NCBI RefSeq assembly: GCF_900105765.1
Contig: NZ_FNTX01000002.1
Span: 1,674,001 to 1,738,000, forward strand
DNA from: Ruania alba
Lineage (GTDB): Bacteria; Actinomycetota; Actinomycetes; Actinomycetales; Beutenbergiaceae
DNA length: 64,000 bases
Direction of reading: 5' to 3'
A program made the translations under genes and the position numbers. Below, one piece after another: positions 24,675 through 33,056 of this stretch. The notes beneath the pieces are model-generated. The model did no database searches. It worked only from the letters and a program-made list of their open reading frames with translations, and was not told the origin of the DNA. Numbering within the stretch: position 1 is the first letter of the stretch; every line of letters starts with the position of its first letter.

Positions 24675-26788
24675 GCAGGGCGCAGCAGGCGACCGGAGCG
24701 ATCGACCGGCGTGCGCTCGTCGATCGGCATCGCGTGGTGGTGGACGGCAGCGATCGGCGCGCACCGCTGAGCGTCGGCAATGGTGAGCACTGCGTCACGG
24801 TGGACATCACCGGCACCCAGACCGTGCCTGAGCATTATCCGGTTGCCGACCCTGCCGGTGGTGCGGACGGGACGCTGCTCGGAACCTTCACCCAGTGGGC
24901 ATGGCATGCCACGCCTCGCCCGCCCGGCGCTGATCTCGCTGCGTTCACCCGGGACTATGACACCGCACGTGGTCCGGTTCCCTACGTCGACGCACCGCCG
25001 CTGAGCCGGGACGACTCCGACCTGGATCCTGCCTTGCTGTGGCTCCGTTCCAACCCGCACCGCCTGCACGTGTACCGCATCGGCTGGCTGTGTGCGGATG
25101 CCGAGCGATCTGGCGCCTCGCCAGCCGCCGACCTTCGGCGCCCGCATCCGGAGGAGATCACGGGCACCCAGGAGCTCGACCTGTGGACGGGCACGCTGGT
25201 CTCCCGTGCGCGCCTGGCCGGCCGCTCGATCCAGGTGAGCACGGCCTGCCATCCCGATCGGGACGCCGTCGCCTGGATCGCTGAGGTACCGACGGCGTCG
25301 CTGGCCCTTGAGATGGAGTTCCCGTACGGGTCGGAGAGCTGGAGCGGGGGAGCGGACTGGGATCGGCCGGGCGAGCACCGCACGCGGATTCGCGCGACCA
25401 CCGGTGGCACCGAGGTGGTCCGGTGGCTGGACGGCGGGGTGCATCACCGGATCATGCTGTGGCACGGGCGCGAGCTGGACGTTCGTCAGGTGGCCGAGCA
25501 TCGGCTCGTGCTCACCCCTGCGGGCACGCGCGTGGAGGTGGTCGTGGAGCCGGTGGCCCGTGGCCGAGCGACGGGCAGTCCCCTGACGGCGGCCGCCGTG
25601 CTGGTCGCCTCGGCGGAGCACTGGCCGAGGTTCTGGGGTACCGGAGCCGCTGTGGACCTGCACAGTTCCACCGACCCGCGCGCTGGTGAGCTGGAACGGC
25701 GTGCGGTCCTCTCGCAATACCTGACGGCGATCCACAGTGCCGGGTCGATGCCGCCGGCCGAGACCGGGCTGATGGTGAACAGCTGGCGGGGGCGGTTCCA
25801 CCTGGAGATGCACTACTGGCACGCTGCGCACTTCCCCCTCTGGGGGCGGCCGGAGCTGCTCGAGCGGTCGATGCCCTGGTACCACCAGATCCTGGATGTC
25901 GCGCGGGCGACGGCATGGCAGCAGGGCTACGCCGGAGCTCGGTGGCCCAAGCAGGTGGCGCCGGACGGAGTGGAGAGTCCGAGCAACATCGGACCCTTCC
26001 TGCTGTGGCAACAGCCGCACGTGATCCATCTCGCCGAGCTGCTCCGCCGTGCCGGATCTCCGGGCGCTGTTCCGCAGCACGCGGAACTGGTGTGGGAGAG
26101 CGCTGCCTTCATGGCCGACGTGGTCGACAAGCGTGCGGACGGCTACGGGCTGGGGCCTCCACTGGTGCCGGCTCAGGAGTCTGATGCTGACCATCGCGAG
26201 CGACTCCAGGACCCGCCGTTCGAGCTGGCGTACTGGCGCTGGGGGCTGGAGGTGGCGAACCAGTGGCGCACGCGTCTCGGACTCCCCGCTCACCCTCGGT
26301 GGTCGGAGGTGGCCGCCGGGGTACGGCCCCCGCATCAACGCCACGGGTGCTACACCGCGATTGCCGTGCCTCCGTGGACCACGCGTTCGGACCATCCGGC
26401 TCACCTCTATGCGCTCGGGGTGGTCCCCGACACGGGGTACGTCGATCGCGCGGCCTTGGTGCGCACGCTCCACGACGTGCTCGACGACTGGGACTGGGCG
26501 AGCACCTGGGGATGGGACCACCCCGCCCTCGCGATGACCGCCACTCGACTCGGAGAGCCTGCCCTCGCCGTCGACCTGCTCCTCGCCGATCATGCCAAGA
26601 ACACCTATCTGGTGAACGGGCACAACTGGCAGACGGAGACCCTCCCCGCCTATCTGCCGGGCAATGGCGGACTGCTTCTCGCGCTCGCGCTGATGGCCGG
26701 TGGGTGGGAAGGGTCGGTCACCGCTCCAGGGTTTCCCCGTGATGGATCGTGGGATGTGCGCAGTGAGGGTGTGATCCGCAGCGGGTAA
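24671..26788 (+). CDS. Glycoside hydrolase, GH65-like six-hairpin fold
   Basis: A 705-residue cytosolic protein that resembles the (alpha/alpha)6 glycoside hydrolases/phosphorylases related to GH65. Family-like segments are SVGNGEHCVTVDITGTQT near the N-terminus, RFHLEMHYWHAAHFPLWGR, GARWPKQVAPDG and SNIGPFLLWQQPHVIHLAEL. The first ordinary start is GTG at 24734, but the conserved sequence IDRRALVDRHRVVV lies upstream of it. The frame is open to CTG 24671, which overlaps the preceding stop (CTGA) and has GGAGG seven bases before it, so I place the start there. The substrate is not known; it probably processes the sugar brought in by the preceding binding protein. Confidence 0.8.
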   Translation: MSRAQQATGAIDRRALVDRHRVVVDGSDRRAPLSVGNGEHCVTVDITGTQTVPEHYPVADPAGGADGTLLGTFTQWAWHATPRPPGADLAAFTRDYDTARGPVPYVDAPPLSRDDSDLDPALLWLRSNPHRLHVYRIGWLCADAERSGASPAADLRRPHPEEITGTQELDLWTGTLVSRARLAGRSIQVSTACHPDRDAVAWIAEVPTASLALEMEFPYGSESWSGGADWDRPGEHRTRIRATTGGTEVVRWLDGGVHHRIMLWHGRELDVRQVAEHRLVLTPAGTRVEVVVEPVARGRATGSPLTAAAVLVASAEHWPRFWGTGAAVDLHSSTDPRAGELERRAVLSQYLTAIHSAGSMPPAETGLMVNSWRGRFHLEMHYWHAAHFPLWGRPELLERSMPWYHQILDVARATAWQQGYAGARWPKQVAPDGVESPSNIGPFLLWQQPHVIHLAELLRRAGSPGAVPQHAELVWESAAFMADVVDKRADGYGLGPPLVPAQESDADHRERLQDPPFELAYWRWGLEVANQWRTRLGLPAHPRWSEVAAGVRPPHQRHGCYTAIAVPPWTTRSDHPAHLYALGVVPDTGYVDRAALVRTLHDVLDDWDWASTWGWDHPALAMTATRLGEPALAVDLLLADHAKNTYLVNGHNWQTETLPAYLPGNGGLLLALALMAGGWEGSVTAPGFPRDGSWDVRSEGVIRSG

Positions 26789-26890
26789 GTGTGTGATCCG
26801 ACGATGGATCGGGCACTATCGGCGGCGATGGTTGGTTGTTTGGTGCAACATACCTAGACTGTCTGAGGACGTGACCCTTCGAGGACGAGG

Positions 26891-27598
26891 ATGGCTGTGA
26901 CGACGCACGACACACCCGCGCGGCGGGCCCTGGTGGTACGAGGCGGTTGGGAGGGCCACGCCCCCGTACAGGCGACCGACCTCTTCCTGCCGTTCCTGCG
27001 CGAGAACGGATTCGAGGTGGAGACGCATGACAGCCTCGACGTGTACGCCGACGCCGAGACGATGGCAGCCACCGACCTGGTGGTGCAGTGCTGGACGATG
27101 GGCACGATCGAGAAGGACCAGTTCGCAGGACTCGCCGCGGCTGTCGCCGCAGGCACCGGGTTCGCCGGCTGGCACGGCGGGATCGCCGATTCCTTCCGCA
27201 ACACCAACCACTACCTGCACCTGGTGGGTGGCCAGTTCGCCACGCATCCCTCCCGCCCGGCCGACCAGTGCGTGGGGGAGCAGCACGACAACTATCTCCC
27301 GCACCGCGTGCACATCACCTCCGATCACGAGATCGTGGCTGGCATCGAGGACTTCGACCTCGACACCGAGCAATACTGGGTGCTCACCGACGACCTGATC
27401 GACGTGCACGCCACCACCACCCACCCGGCGCGCCCGGACCAGCCGTGGCACCGAGAGGTGACCTGCCCGGCGGTGTGGACCCGGAACTGGGGCGAGGGTC
27501 GCGTCTTCGTGGCCACCCCGGGGCACTCGGTGGACGTGCTGGAGGAGTCGAACGTGCGCACGATCGTCGAGCGTGGACTTCTGTGGGCCGCCCGATGA
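26891..27598 (+). CDS. ThuA-domain protein
   Basis: 235 residues of the ThuA/class I glutamine amidotransferase-like fold: ARRALVVRGGWEGHAP, DLVVQCWTMGTIE, AGWHGGIADSFRNTNHYLHLVGGQF and FVATPGHS. Proteins of this family are linked with disaccharide (trehalose, sucrose, maltitol) use through keto-sugar routes, but the reaction is not well defined. No nucleophilic Cys in the elbow is obvious, as usual for ThuA. The stop overlaps the next gene as ATGA. ThuA next to Gfo/Idh/MocA proteins recalls the thuAB pair of rhizobia. Cytosolic. Confidence 0.87.
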   Translation: MAVTTHDTPARRALVVRGGWEGHAPVQATDLFLPFLRENGFEVETHDSLDVYADAETMAATDLVVQCWTMGTIEKDQFAGLAAAVAAGTGFAGWHGGIADSFRNTNHYLHLVGGQFATHPSRPADQCVGEQHDNYLPHRVHITSDHEIVAGIEDFDLDTEQYWVLTDDLIDVHATTTHPARPDQPWHREVTCPAVWTRNWGEGRVFVATPGHSVDVLEESNVRTIVERGLLWAAR

Positions 27599-28695
27599 GC
27601 GGGGCGGCACCGTCTCGTGACGAGGTGCGCATCGGGATCATTGGTCTCGGCAAGATCCTCGACCAGTACCTGGCCACCTTCGAGCGGCTCCCGAACGCCC
27701 GCGTGGTCGCAGTGGCGGACCTGAACGCCGACCGTGCGCGAGACGTGGCTGCCCAGGTCGGTGCCCGAGCGCTCACGGTGGCCGAGCTGGTCGACGACCC
27801 CGACGTGGACGTGGTGCTCAACCTGACGATCCCGGCCGCCCACGCCGAGGTGGCACACGCCGCGATCGCGGCCGGCAAGCCGGTGTACTCGGAGAAACCG
27901 CTCGCGGCCAGCACGGCCGAGGCGATCAGTGTGCTGGACGCAGGACGCACCGCTGGGGTTCGGGTGGGAGGGGCGCCCGACACGGTGCTCGGTGCCGGTA
28001 TCCAGACCGCACGGGCCGCTGTCGATGCCGGCAGGATCGGCACCCCGACCTCGGCCACTGCCACTTTCGCGTGCCCCGGGCACGAGTCCTGGCACCCCAA
28101 CCCGGACTTCTACTATCAGGTGGGCGGTGGCCCGCTGCTGGACATGGGGCCCTACTACCTCACCACCTTGGTGACGTTGCTCGGAGAGGTGACCTCCGTC
28201 GTCGGGGCTGCTGGCAGGGCCAGGCCGGTCCGTACGATCGGCTCCGGGCCGCGTGCGGGCGAGACCGTCGAGGTGGCCGTGCCCACCCACGTGACTGGTG
28301 TGCTCACACATGCCAGTGGCGCGCTGTCGACCATCGTGATGAGTTTCGACACGGCGGGGACCGAGTCGCCGAAGATCGAGGTGCACGGGACGCAGGGGTC
28401 GCTGAGCGTGCCGGACCCGAACCGGTTCGACGGCGAGGTGCGGCTGCGTGCGCTCGGTTCGCCCGAGTGGGAGGTGCTCGAGCCGACGGCCGGGGACATC
28501 CCCGGCGGGCGCGGGATCGGCGTGCTGGACCTGATCGGTGCCGCGACCGACGCGCAGGTGCGTGCCTCGGGTGACCTGGCGCTGCACGTGCTGGAAGTGA
28601 TGGAAGGTGTGCTCGGATCGGCCGAGACGGGCCAGGCGGTGACGATCGCCTCCCGGGTGGACCGACCGGACCCGGTGCCGCTCACTCACTCCTGA
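27595..28695 (+). CDS. Gfo/Idh/MocA-family oxidoreductase
   Basis: 366-residue NAD(P)-dependent sugar or cyclitol dehydrogenase. The N-terminal Rossmann domain has RIGIIGLGKILDQYL and the family signature GKPVYSEKPLA; the C-terminal beta domain has GGGPLLDMGPYYLTTLV, where substrate-binding residues lie. The ATG overlaps the thuA-like gene, hinting that both act on one sugar, perhaps oxidising a disaccharide to its 3-keto form. It is followed after 7 bases by an oppositely oriented LacI gene. Confidence 0.9.
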   Translation: MSGAAPSRDEVRIGIIGLGKILDQYLATFERLPNARVVAVADLNADRARDVAAQVGARALTVAELVDDPDVDVVLNLTIPAAHAEVAHAAIAAGKPVYSEKPLAASTAEAISVLDAGRTAGVRVGGAPDTVLGAGIQTARAAVDAGRIGTPTSATATFACPGHESWHPNPDFYYQVGGGPLLDMGPYYLTTLVTLLGEVTSVVGAAGRARPVRTIGSGPRAGETVEVAVPTHVTGVLTHASGALSTIVMSFDTAGTESPKIEVHGTQGSLSVPDPNRFDGEVRLRALGSPEWEVLEPTAGDIPGGRGIGVLDLIGAATDAQVRASGDLALHVLEVMEGVLGSAETGQAVTIASRVDRPDPVPLTHS

Positions 28696-28702
28696 GCCCC
28701 GC

Positions 28703-29710
28703 CTACCGGGAGCTGCCCCGGAGCACCAGCCGGTGCTCCACCACCACTTCCGCCGGGAGAGAGCGGCTGCCCTCGATGCGGGCCACCACGAGGTCGACGG
28801 CGTTCCTCGCCACTGCCTCGACGTCAAGACCGACCGTGCTGAGGGTGGGATGGGTGTAGCCGCCCTCGTCGATGCCGTCCCACCCGATCACTTGCACCTG
28901 GTCCGGCACCTCCAGCCGTGCCGCGCGCAGGGCGTGCAGGGCTCCGACGGCGAGCACGTCGCTCGCGCACACCAGGGCGTCGAACGGGCGACCGTTCGCG
29001 TGCAGCTCGTCGACCGCGCGCGCGCCGGCAGCGCGGGTGTACTGGGGTGTCCCCACGAGCAGGTCCGGCCCGCCGCGATCGCCGAGCGCATCCAGGAAGC
29101 CCTCGGCGCGTAGCCAGCCGGTGCCGTGCTGGTGGTCGGTGCTGGCGCCCAGGAAGAGCGGCCGGGTGGCGCCCTGGGTGAGTACGTGCGTGGTGGCCTC
29201 CCGGGCTGCTCGGTGGTTGTCGTAGATCACGTGGTCCAGCGACGAGCCGGTGACGCGCTCGCCGAGCAGTACCAGCGGGACGCGGCTCTGCGCACCTGTC
29301 ACGCTGGGGCCGTCGAGCGAGAGCGGGCTCAGGATCACCCCGTCGGCCACCTGGGTGTCGAAGCCACGCAGGGCAGCGCGCTCCCGGGACTCGTCCCCGC
29401 CCGTCTCGGTGATCAGCGTGGTGTAGCCGCGTTCGGTGGCGGCGGCGAGCACCTCGTGGGCGAGATCGGCGAAATAGGGCGTGGTCAGCTCGGGCACGGC
29501 GAGCGCGATGATGAAGGACCGCCCGTACCGGAGCTGGCGACCGGCCGCGCTGCGCCGGTATCCCAGGTCCGCGATCGCCTGCTCTACCCGCTGCCGGGTC
29601 TCGGGGCGCACGTTGACCTGCCCGTTCATCACGTTCGAGACGGTCTTCCAGGACACGCCGGCGCGCTCGGCCACGTCCTTGATGCTGGGCGGGCGCTGCT
29701 GGTCGGCCAC
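28703..29710 (-). CDS. LacI-family transcriptional regulator (second)
   Basis: 335 residues; HTH in IKDVAERAGVSWKTVSNVMN, hinge AAGRQLRYGRS, and a sugar-binding domain with PELTTPYFADLAHEVL and IGWDGIDEGGYTHPTLSTV. It is similar in plan and wording to the regulator at 22259, so the two are paralogues. It is divergent from the GH2 gene and probably controls it through the dyad at 29771-29786, and maybe itself. Start ATG 29710. Confidence 0.92.
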   Translation of the reverse strand: MADQQRPPSIKDVAERAGVSWKTVSNVMNGQVNVRPETRQRVEQAIADLGYRRSAAGRQLRYGRSFIIALAVPELTTPYFADLAHEVLAAATERGYTTLITETGGDESRERAALRGFDTQVADGVILSPLSLDGPSVTGAQSRVPLVLLGERVTGSSLDHVIYDNHRAAREATTHVLTQGATRPLFLGASTDHQHGTGWLRAEGFLDALGDRGGPDLLVGTPQYTRAAGARAVDELHANGRPFDALVCASDVLAVGALHALRAARLEVPDQVQVIGWDGIDEGGYTHPTLSTVGLDVEAVARNAVDLVVARIEGSRSLPAEVVVEHRLVLRGSSR

Positions 29711-29770
29711 GGCATCCCTTCGGTGTGCTTGACGGTTGGACGGCTCGCGGCCTACCGTAGCCCAATCACG

Positions 29771-29786
29771 ATTACAACGTGAGAAT
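29771..29786. promoter_or_regulatory. Candidate LacI-type operator before the GH2 gene
   Basis: ATTACAACGTGAGAAT is an imperfect 16-bp dyad with a central CG, as in LacI-family sites, placed 31 bases before the GH2 start and between the divergent regulator and enzyme. It differs from the palindrome at 23305, which suggests a separate regulator-site pair. Confidence 0.45.
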
Positions 29787-29816
29787 CCTTGTTCTCCTCT
29801 CTGAGAAGGTCACCAC

Positions 29817-31625
29817 ATGAGCACCGATGCTCCGCGCGCTGAGCACCCTCGGCCCCAGTTCGTCCGGGACACCTGGGCCACCCTCAACGGCACCTGGGAC
29901 TTCGAGTTCGATCCGGGCGACTCCGGTCTCGAGCGCGGCATCCTGGACACACCGCTGAGCGGCTCGATCACTGTGCCGTTCGCCCCCGAGTCCGAGCTCT
30001 CCGGAATTGGTGACGTCGATTTCCACGAGGCCCTCTGGTACCGCCGCGAGGTGACGATCCCGGCCGAGTGGACCGGGCTGCGCCCGCAGCTCCATTTCGC
30101 CGCGGTCGACCACGACGCCACCGTGTGGGTGGACGGGCATGAGGTGGTGCGACACCGCGGCGGCTTCACCTCGTTCACCGCCGATCTGACCGGCCACGCC
30201 GAGGCCGGGCAGACGGTCGCGGTCACTGTGCGCGCACGTGACCCGCGCAGCGGCCCGCAGGCCCGGGGCAAGCAGGCCACGCGATACGCCAACACCGACT
30301 GCCACTACACCCGCACCACCGGGATCTGGCAGAGCGTCTGGCTCGAAGGGGTGCCCGCAGTGGCGATCCGCCGGCCGCGGATCACCCCGGACGTGGCGGG
30401 AGGGCGGTTCCACGTCAATGTGCCGCTGACGGCGAACCGGCCCGGGCAGCGGGTGCGGGTGCAGGTGCGCGATGCCGACGGCGTCGTCGCCACGGACGAA
30501 GTGGCCGCGGACATCGACCTGGCTCCCACCGCTGTGCTGACCCTGCCCGCCGACCGAGTGCGGCTGTGGCAGCCGGGCGATCCGCACCTGTACGACGTGG
30601 ACATCACCCTGCTCGACGGCGAGACGGTCGTGGACCAGGTGGCCAGCTACGCCGGGCTGCGCTCGGTGAGCATCGACGGGCGGAAGTTTCTGCTCAACGG
30701 CAAGCCCGTGTTCCAGCGGCTCGTGCTGGACCAGGGCTACTGGCCGGAGAGCTTGATGACGGCGCCCAGCGACGCCGCCCTGGTGCGCGACATCGAGCTC
30801 TCCCTCGCCGCCGGGTTCAACGGTGCCCGGCTGCACCAGAAGGTGTTCGAGGAGCGATTCCTCTACCACGCCGACCGGCTCGGTTACCTGGTCTGGGGCG
30901 AGTTCGGCGACTGGGGTGCGGGAGGGCACGGGACTCCGGGAGATCACCAGCAGCCGACGGCGTCGTTCACCACGCAGTGGCTGGAGGCGGTCGAGCGGGA
31001 CTACTCCCACCCGGCGATCATCGGCTGGTGCCCGTTGAACGAGACCTACCAGCGCTTGCACGACCGGATCACTCAGCTCGACGACGTCACTCGCGGGATG
31101 TTCCTGGCCACCAAGGCGATGGACACCACCCGGCCGGTGCTGGACGCCTCCGGCTATTCCCACCGGGTGCTCGAGACCGACATCTGGGACTCGCACAATT
31201 ACGAGCAGGACCCGGCGGCATTCGCGAAGATGGTCGGTGGCCTCAGTCGTGAGGAGGCCGACACCAACACCAGCGACGGGCACACGATCTCCCAGCCCTA
31301 CAACGGGCAGCCGTTCTTCGTCAGTGAGTACGGCGGGATCTGGTGGAACCCGGAGCGAGCCGCTGAAGCGAGCGGCACCAGGCGTGACGACTCCTGGGGG
31401 TACGGGGACCGGGTGCGTGACGAGGAGGAGTTCCACCAACGGTTCGCCGGCCTCACCGACGCGCTGCTCGACGATCCGGAGATGTTCGGCTACTGCTACA
31501 CCCAGCTCACCGACGTCTTCCAGGAGGAGAACGGGATCTACCGGTTCGACCGGTCGGAGAAGCTGGACGTGTCCCGGGTGCGTGCCGTGCAGGAGCGCAC
31601 GGCCGCCGTCGAGAAGCGCTCCTGA
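29817..31625 (+). CDS. Glycoside hydrolase family 2 enzyme
   Basis: 602-residue beta-glycosidase (galactosidase, glucuronidase or mannosidase-like; substrate not decided). Domain order: sugar-binding jelly roll (about 15-175), immunoglobulin-like domain (about 178-275) and TIM barrel (about 276-600). The acid/base is Glu409 in CPLNETYQ and the nucleophile Glu504 in FFVSEYGG. There is no signal peptide, so it works on imported sugar. The ATG at 29817 follows GAGAAGG. It is shorter than LacZ-type GH2 enzymes and lacks their C-terminal domains. A long hairpin follows. Confidence 0.9.
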   Translation: MSTDAPRAEHPRPQFVRDTWATLNGTWDFEFDPGDSGLERGILDTPLSGSITVPFAPESELSGIGDVDFHEALWYRREVTIPAEWTGLRPQLHFAAVDHDATVWVDGHEVVRHRGGFTSFTADLTGHAEAGQTVAVTVRARDPRSGPQARGKQATRYANTDCHYTRTTGIWQSVWLEGVPAVAIRRPRITPDVAGGRFHVNVPLTANRPGQRVRVQVRDADGVVATDEVAADIDLAPTAVLTLPADRVRLWQPGDPHLYDVDITLLDGETVVDQVASYAGLRSVSIDGRKFLLNGKPVFQRLVLDQGYWPESLMTAPSDAALVRDIELSLAAGFNGARLHQKVFEERFLYHADRLGYLVWGEFGDWGAGGHGTPGDHQQPTASFTTQWLEAVERDYSHPAIIGWCPLNETYQRLHDRITQLDDVTRGMFLATKAMDTTRPVLDASGYSHRVLETDIWDSHNYEQDPAAFAKMVGGLSREEADTNTSDGHTISQPYNGQPFFVSEYGGIWWNPERAAEASGTRRDDSWGYGDRVRDEEEFHQRFAGLTDALLDDPEMFGYCYTQLTDVFQEENGIYRFDRSEKLDVSRVRAVQERTAAVEKRS

Positions 31626-31632
31626 ACGACCA

Positions 31633-31684
31633 GGGTTGCCTCAGTGTCGCGGATCCGCGATTCTGCGACACTGAGGCAACCCTC
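31633..31684. terminator. Long hairpin between convergent genes
   Basis: A perfect 19-bp stem (31633-31651 with 31666-31684) with a 14-base loop that includes part of a second, nested 12-bp palindrome CGCGGATCCGCG (31649-31660). It lies 8 bases after the GH2 stop and before the DUF4032 gene end, so it probably ends both transcripts. Confidence 0.8.
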
Positions 31685-31698
31685 GCGTTGGGGTGGCG

Positions 31699-32949
31699 CT
31701 AGACGTCCTCGCCGAGCGCCCGCAGCGTGGCGGTGTCCAGGCCGAGGATCGCCTCCTCGTCGGGACGGTGGCGCAGCACGGTCTCGATGTAGTGCGGCAC
31801 CACCTCAGCCATCGGCACGTCGTGCCCGGCCTCCTGGGCCATGAACCAGCGGTGCTCGAGCACCTCGTGGAAGATCTCGGCAGGCTCCAGCTTCCCGCGC
31901 AGGTTCCGCGGGATCTGTCGGATCGTCGGTTCGAAGACGTCCGAGAGCCACTCGTGGGCCACGAACTCCTCTTCCTCGTTCTGCTGGTCCGTGGCCGCCT
32001 GGTACGTGTCCATGTCGTTGAGGAGGCGCCGCGCCTGGTTCTCCTCCACGTCGAGCCCGGTCAGGCGCATCAGCCGGCGGTGGTGGTGCCCGGCGTCGAC
32101 GACCTTCGGCTGGATCTGCACGGTGGTGCCATCGATGTCGGTGGTCATCTGCAGCTCGCCGACGTCGTAGCCGAGCTCGTTCAGGCGGCGGATCCGGTCC
32201 GCCACTCGCCACCGGTCGTCGGCGCCGAACTCCTCCAGCCCGGTGAGCTGGTCCCACAGCTCCTGATACCGGGAGACGATCATCTCGCCGACGACGATCG
32301 TGTCCACGTCGTCCACCAGCAGTTCCCCGGCGGCGAGGTCCATCAGCTCGCCGATGATGTTCACCCGGGCGATCTCCAGGTCGTACTCGCGCTGCCCCTT
32401 GGTGAGGGTGTCGTGCAGGTCGCCAGTCTCGGCGTCCACCAGGTAGGCCGCGAACTCGCCCGCGTCCCGGCGGAACAGAGTGTTCGAGAGGGAGACGTCG
32501 CCCCAGTAGAAGCCGGTCAGGTGCAGCCTTACCAGCAGTACGGCCAGCGCGTCGATCAGACGGGTCGCGGTGTCTGGGGCCAGGTAGCGACTGAACAGCG
32601 CACGGTAGGGGAGGGAGAACTTCAGGTGCTGCGTGATCAGCACCGAGTTCAACGGCTCACCCTCGGGTGTGGACCGACCGGTGATCACACCGACCGGCAC
32701 CACCGACGGCACGTCCAGCTTCATCAGGTCGCGAAGCAGCTGGTACTCGCGGTGCGCCACCGATTCGCCGATCTCCTTGACCGCAATCACGCGCCCGGAG
32801 AGCTTGACGAAGCGCACCACGTGGCGGGAGATACCGCGGGGAAGGGCCGCGAGATTCTCGGCGGGCCAATCCTCGAGCGCAATATGCCACGGCAGATCCA
32901 GCATCGCTGGATCCGGCGCGGCGGCGGTGATCTGCAGGGACTGCGGCAT
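31699..32949 (-). CDS. DUF4032 protein with kinase-like N-terminal half
   Basis: 416 residues. The first 200 resemble lipopolysaccharide-kinase/InaA-like folds: VAVKE-like lysine in RVIAVKEIGES, a catalytic-loop-like WGDVSLSNTLF and a metal-binding-like YLVDAETGD. The rest matches the actinobacterial DUF4032 domain with LMRLTGLDVEENQARRLLNDMD and EWLSDVFEPTIRQIP. No signal peptide or membrane helix is seen. The true substrate is unknown. Its minus-strand gene has its own promoter region and is downstream of no operon partner; ugpC lies 107 bases upstream behind a terminator. Confidence 0.85.
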   Translation of the reverse strand: MPQSLQITAAAPDPAMLDLPWHIALEDWPAENLAALPRGISRHVVRFVKLSGRVIAVKEIGESVAHREYQLLRDLMKLDVPSVVPVGVITGRSTPEGEPLNSVLITQHLKFSLPYRALFSRYLAPDTATRLIDALAVLLVRLHLTGFYWGDVSLSNTLFRRDAGEFAAYLVDAETGDLHDTLTKGQREYDLEIARVNIIGELMDLAAGELLVDDVDTIVVGEMIVSRYQELWDQLTGLEEFGADDRWRVADRIRRLNELGYDVGELQMTTDIDGTTVQIQPKVVDAGHHHRRLMRLTGLDVEENQARRLLNDMDTYQAATDQQNEEEEFVAHEWLSDVFEPTIRQIPRNLRGKLEPAEIFHEVLEHRWFMAQEAGHDVPMAEVVPHYIETVLRHRPDEEAILGLDTATLRALGEDV

Positions 32950-33010
32950 GGTCCTAGTGTGTCAGGTTCGGCGCCCGAGGCGCGGGGGAGAGGCAGAGGT
33001 CCTGGACACA

Positions 33011-33048
33011 CGAACGGGGGCGGACCGTGATCGGCCCGCCCCCGTTCG
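33011..33048 (-). terminator. Hairpin terminator after ugpC
   Basis: A 13-bp perfect stem, CGAACGGGGGCGG at 33011-33023 with 33036-33048, and a 12-base loop, 9 bases past the ugpC stop. Confidence 0.75.
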
Positions 33049-33056
33049 CGCTCAGA

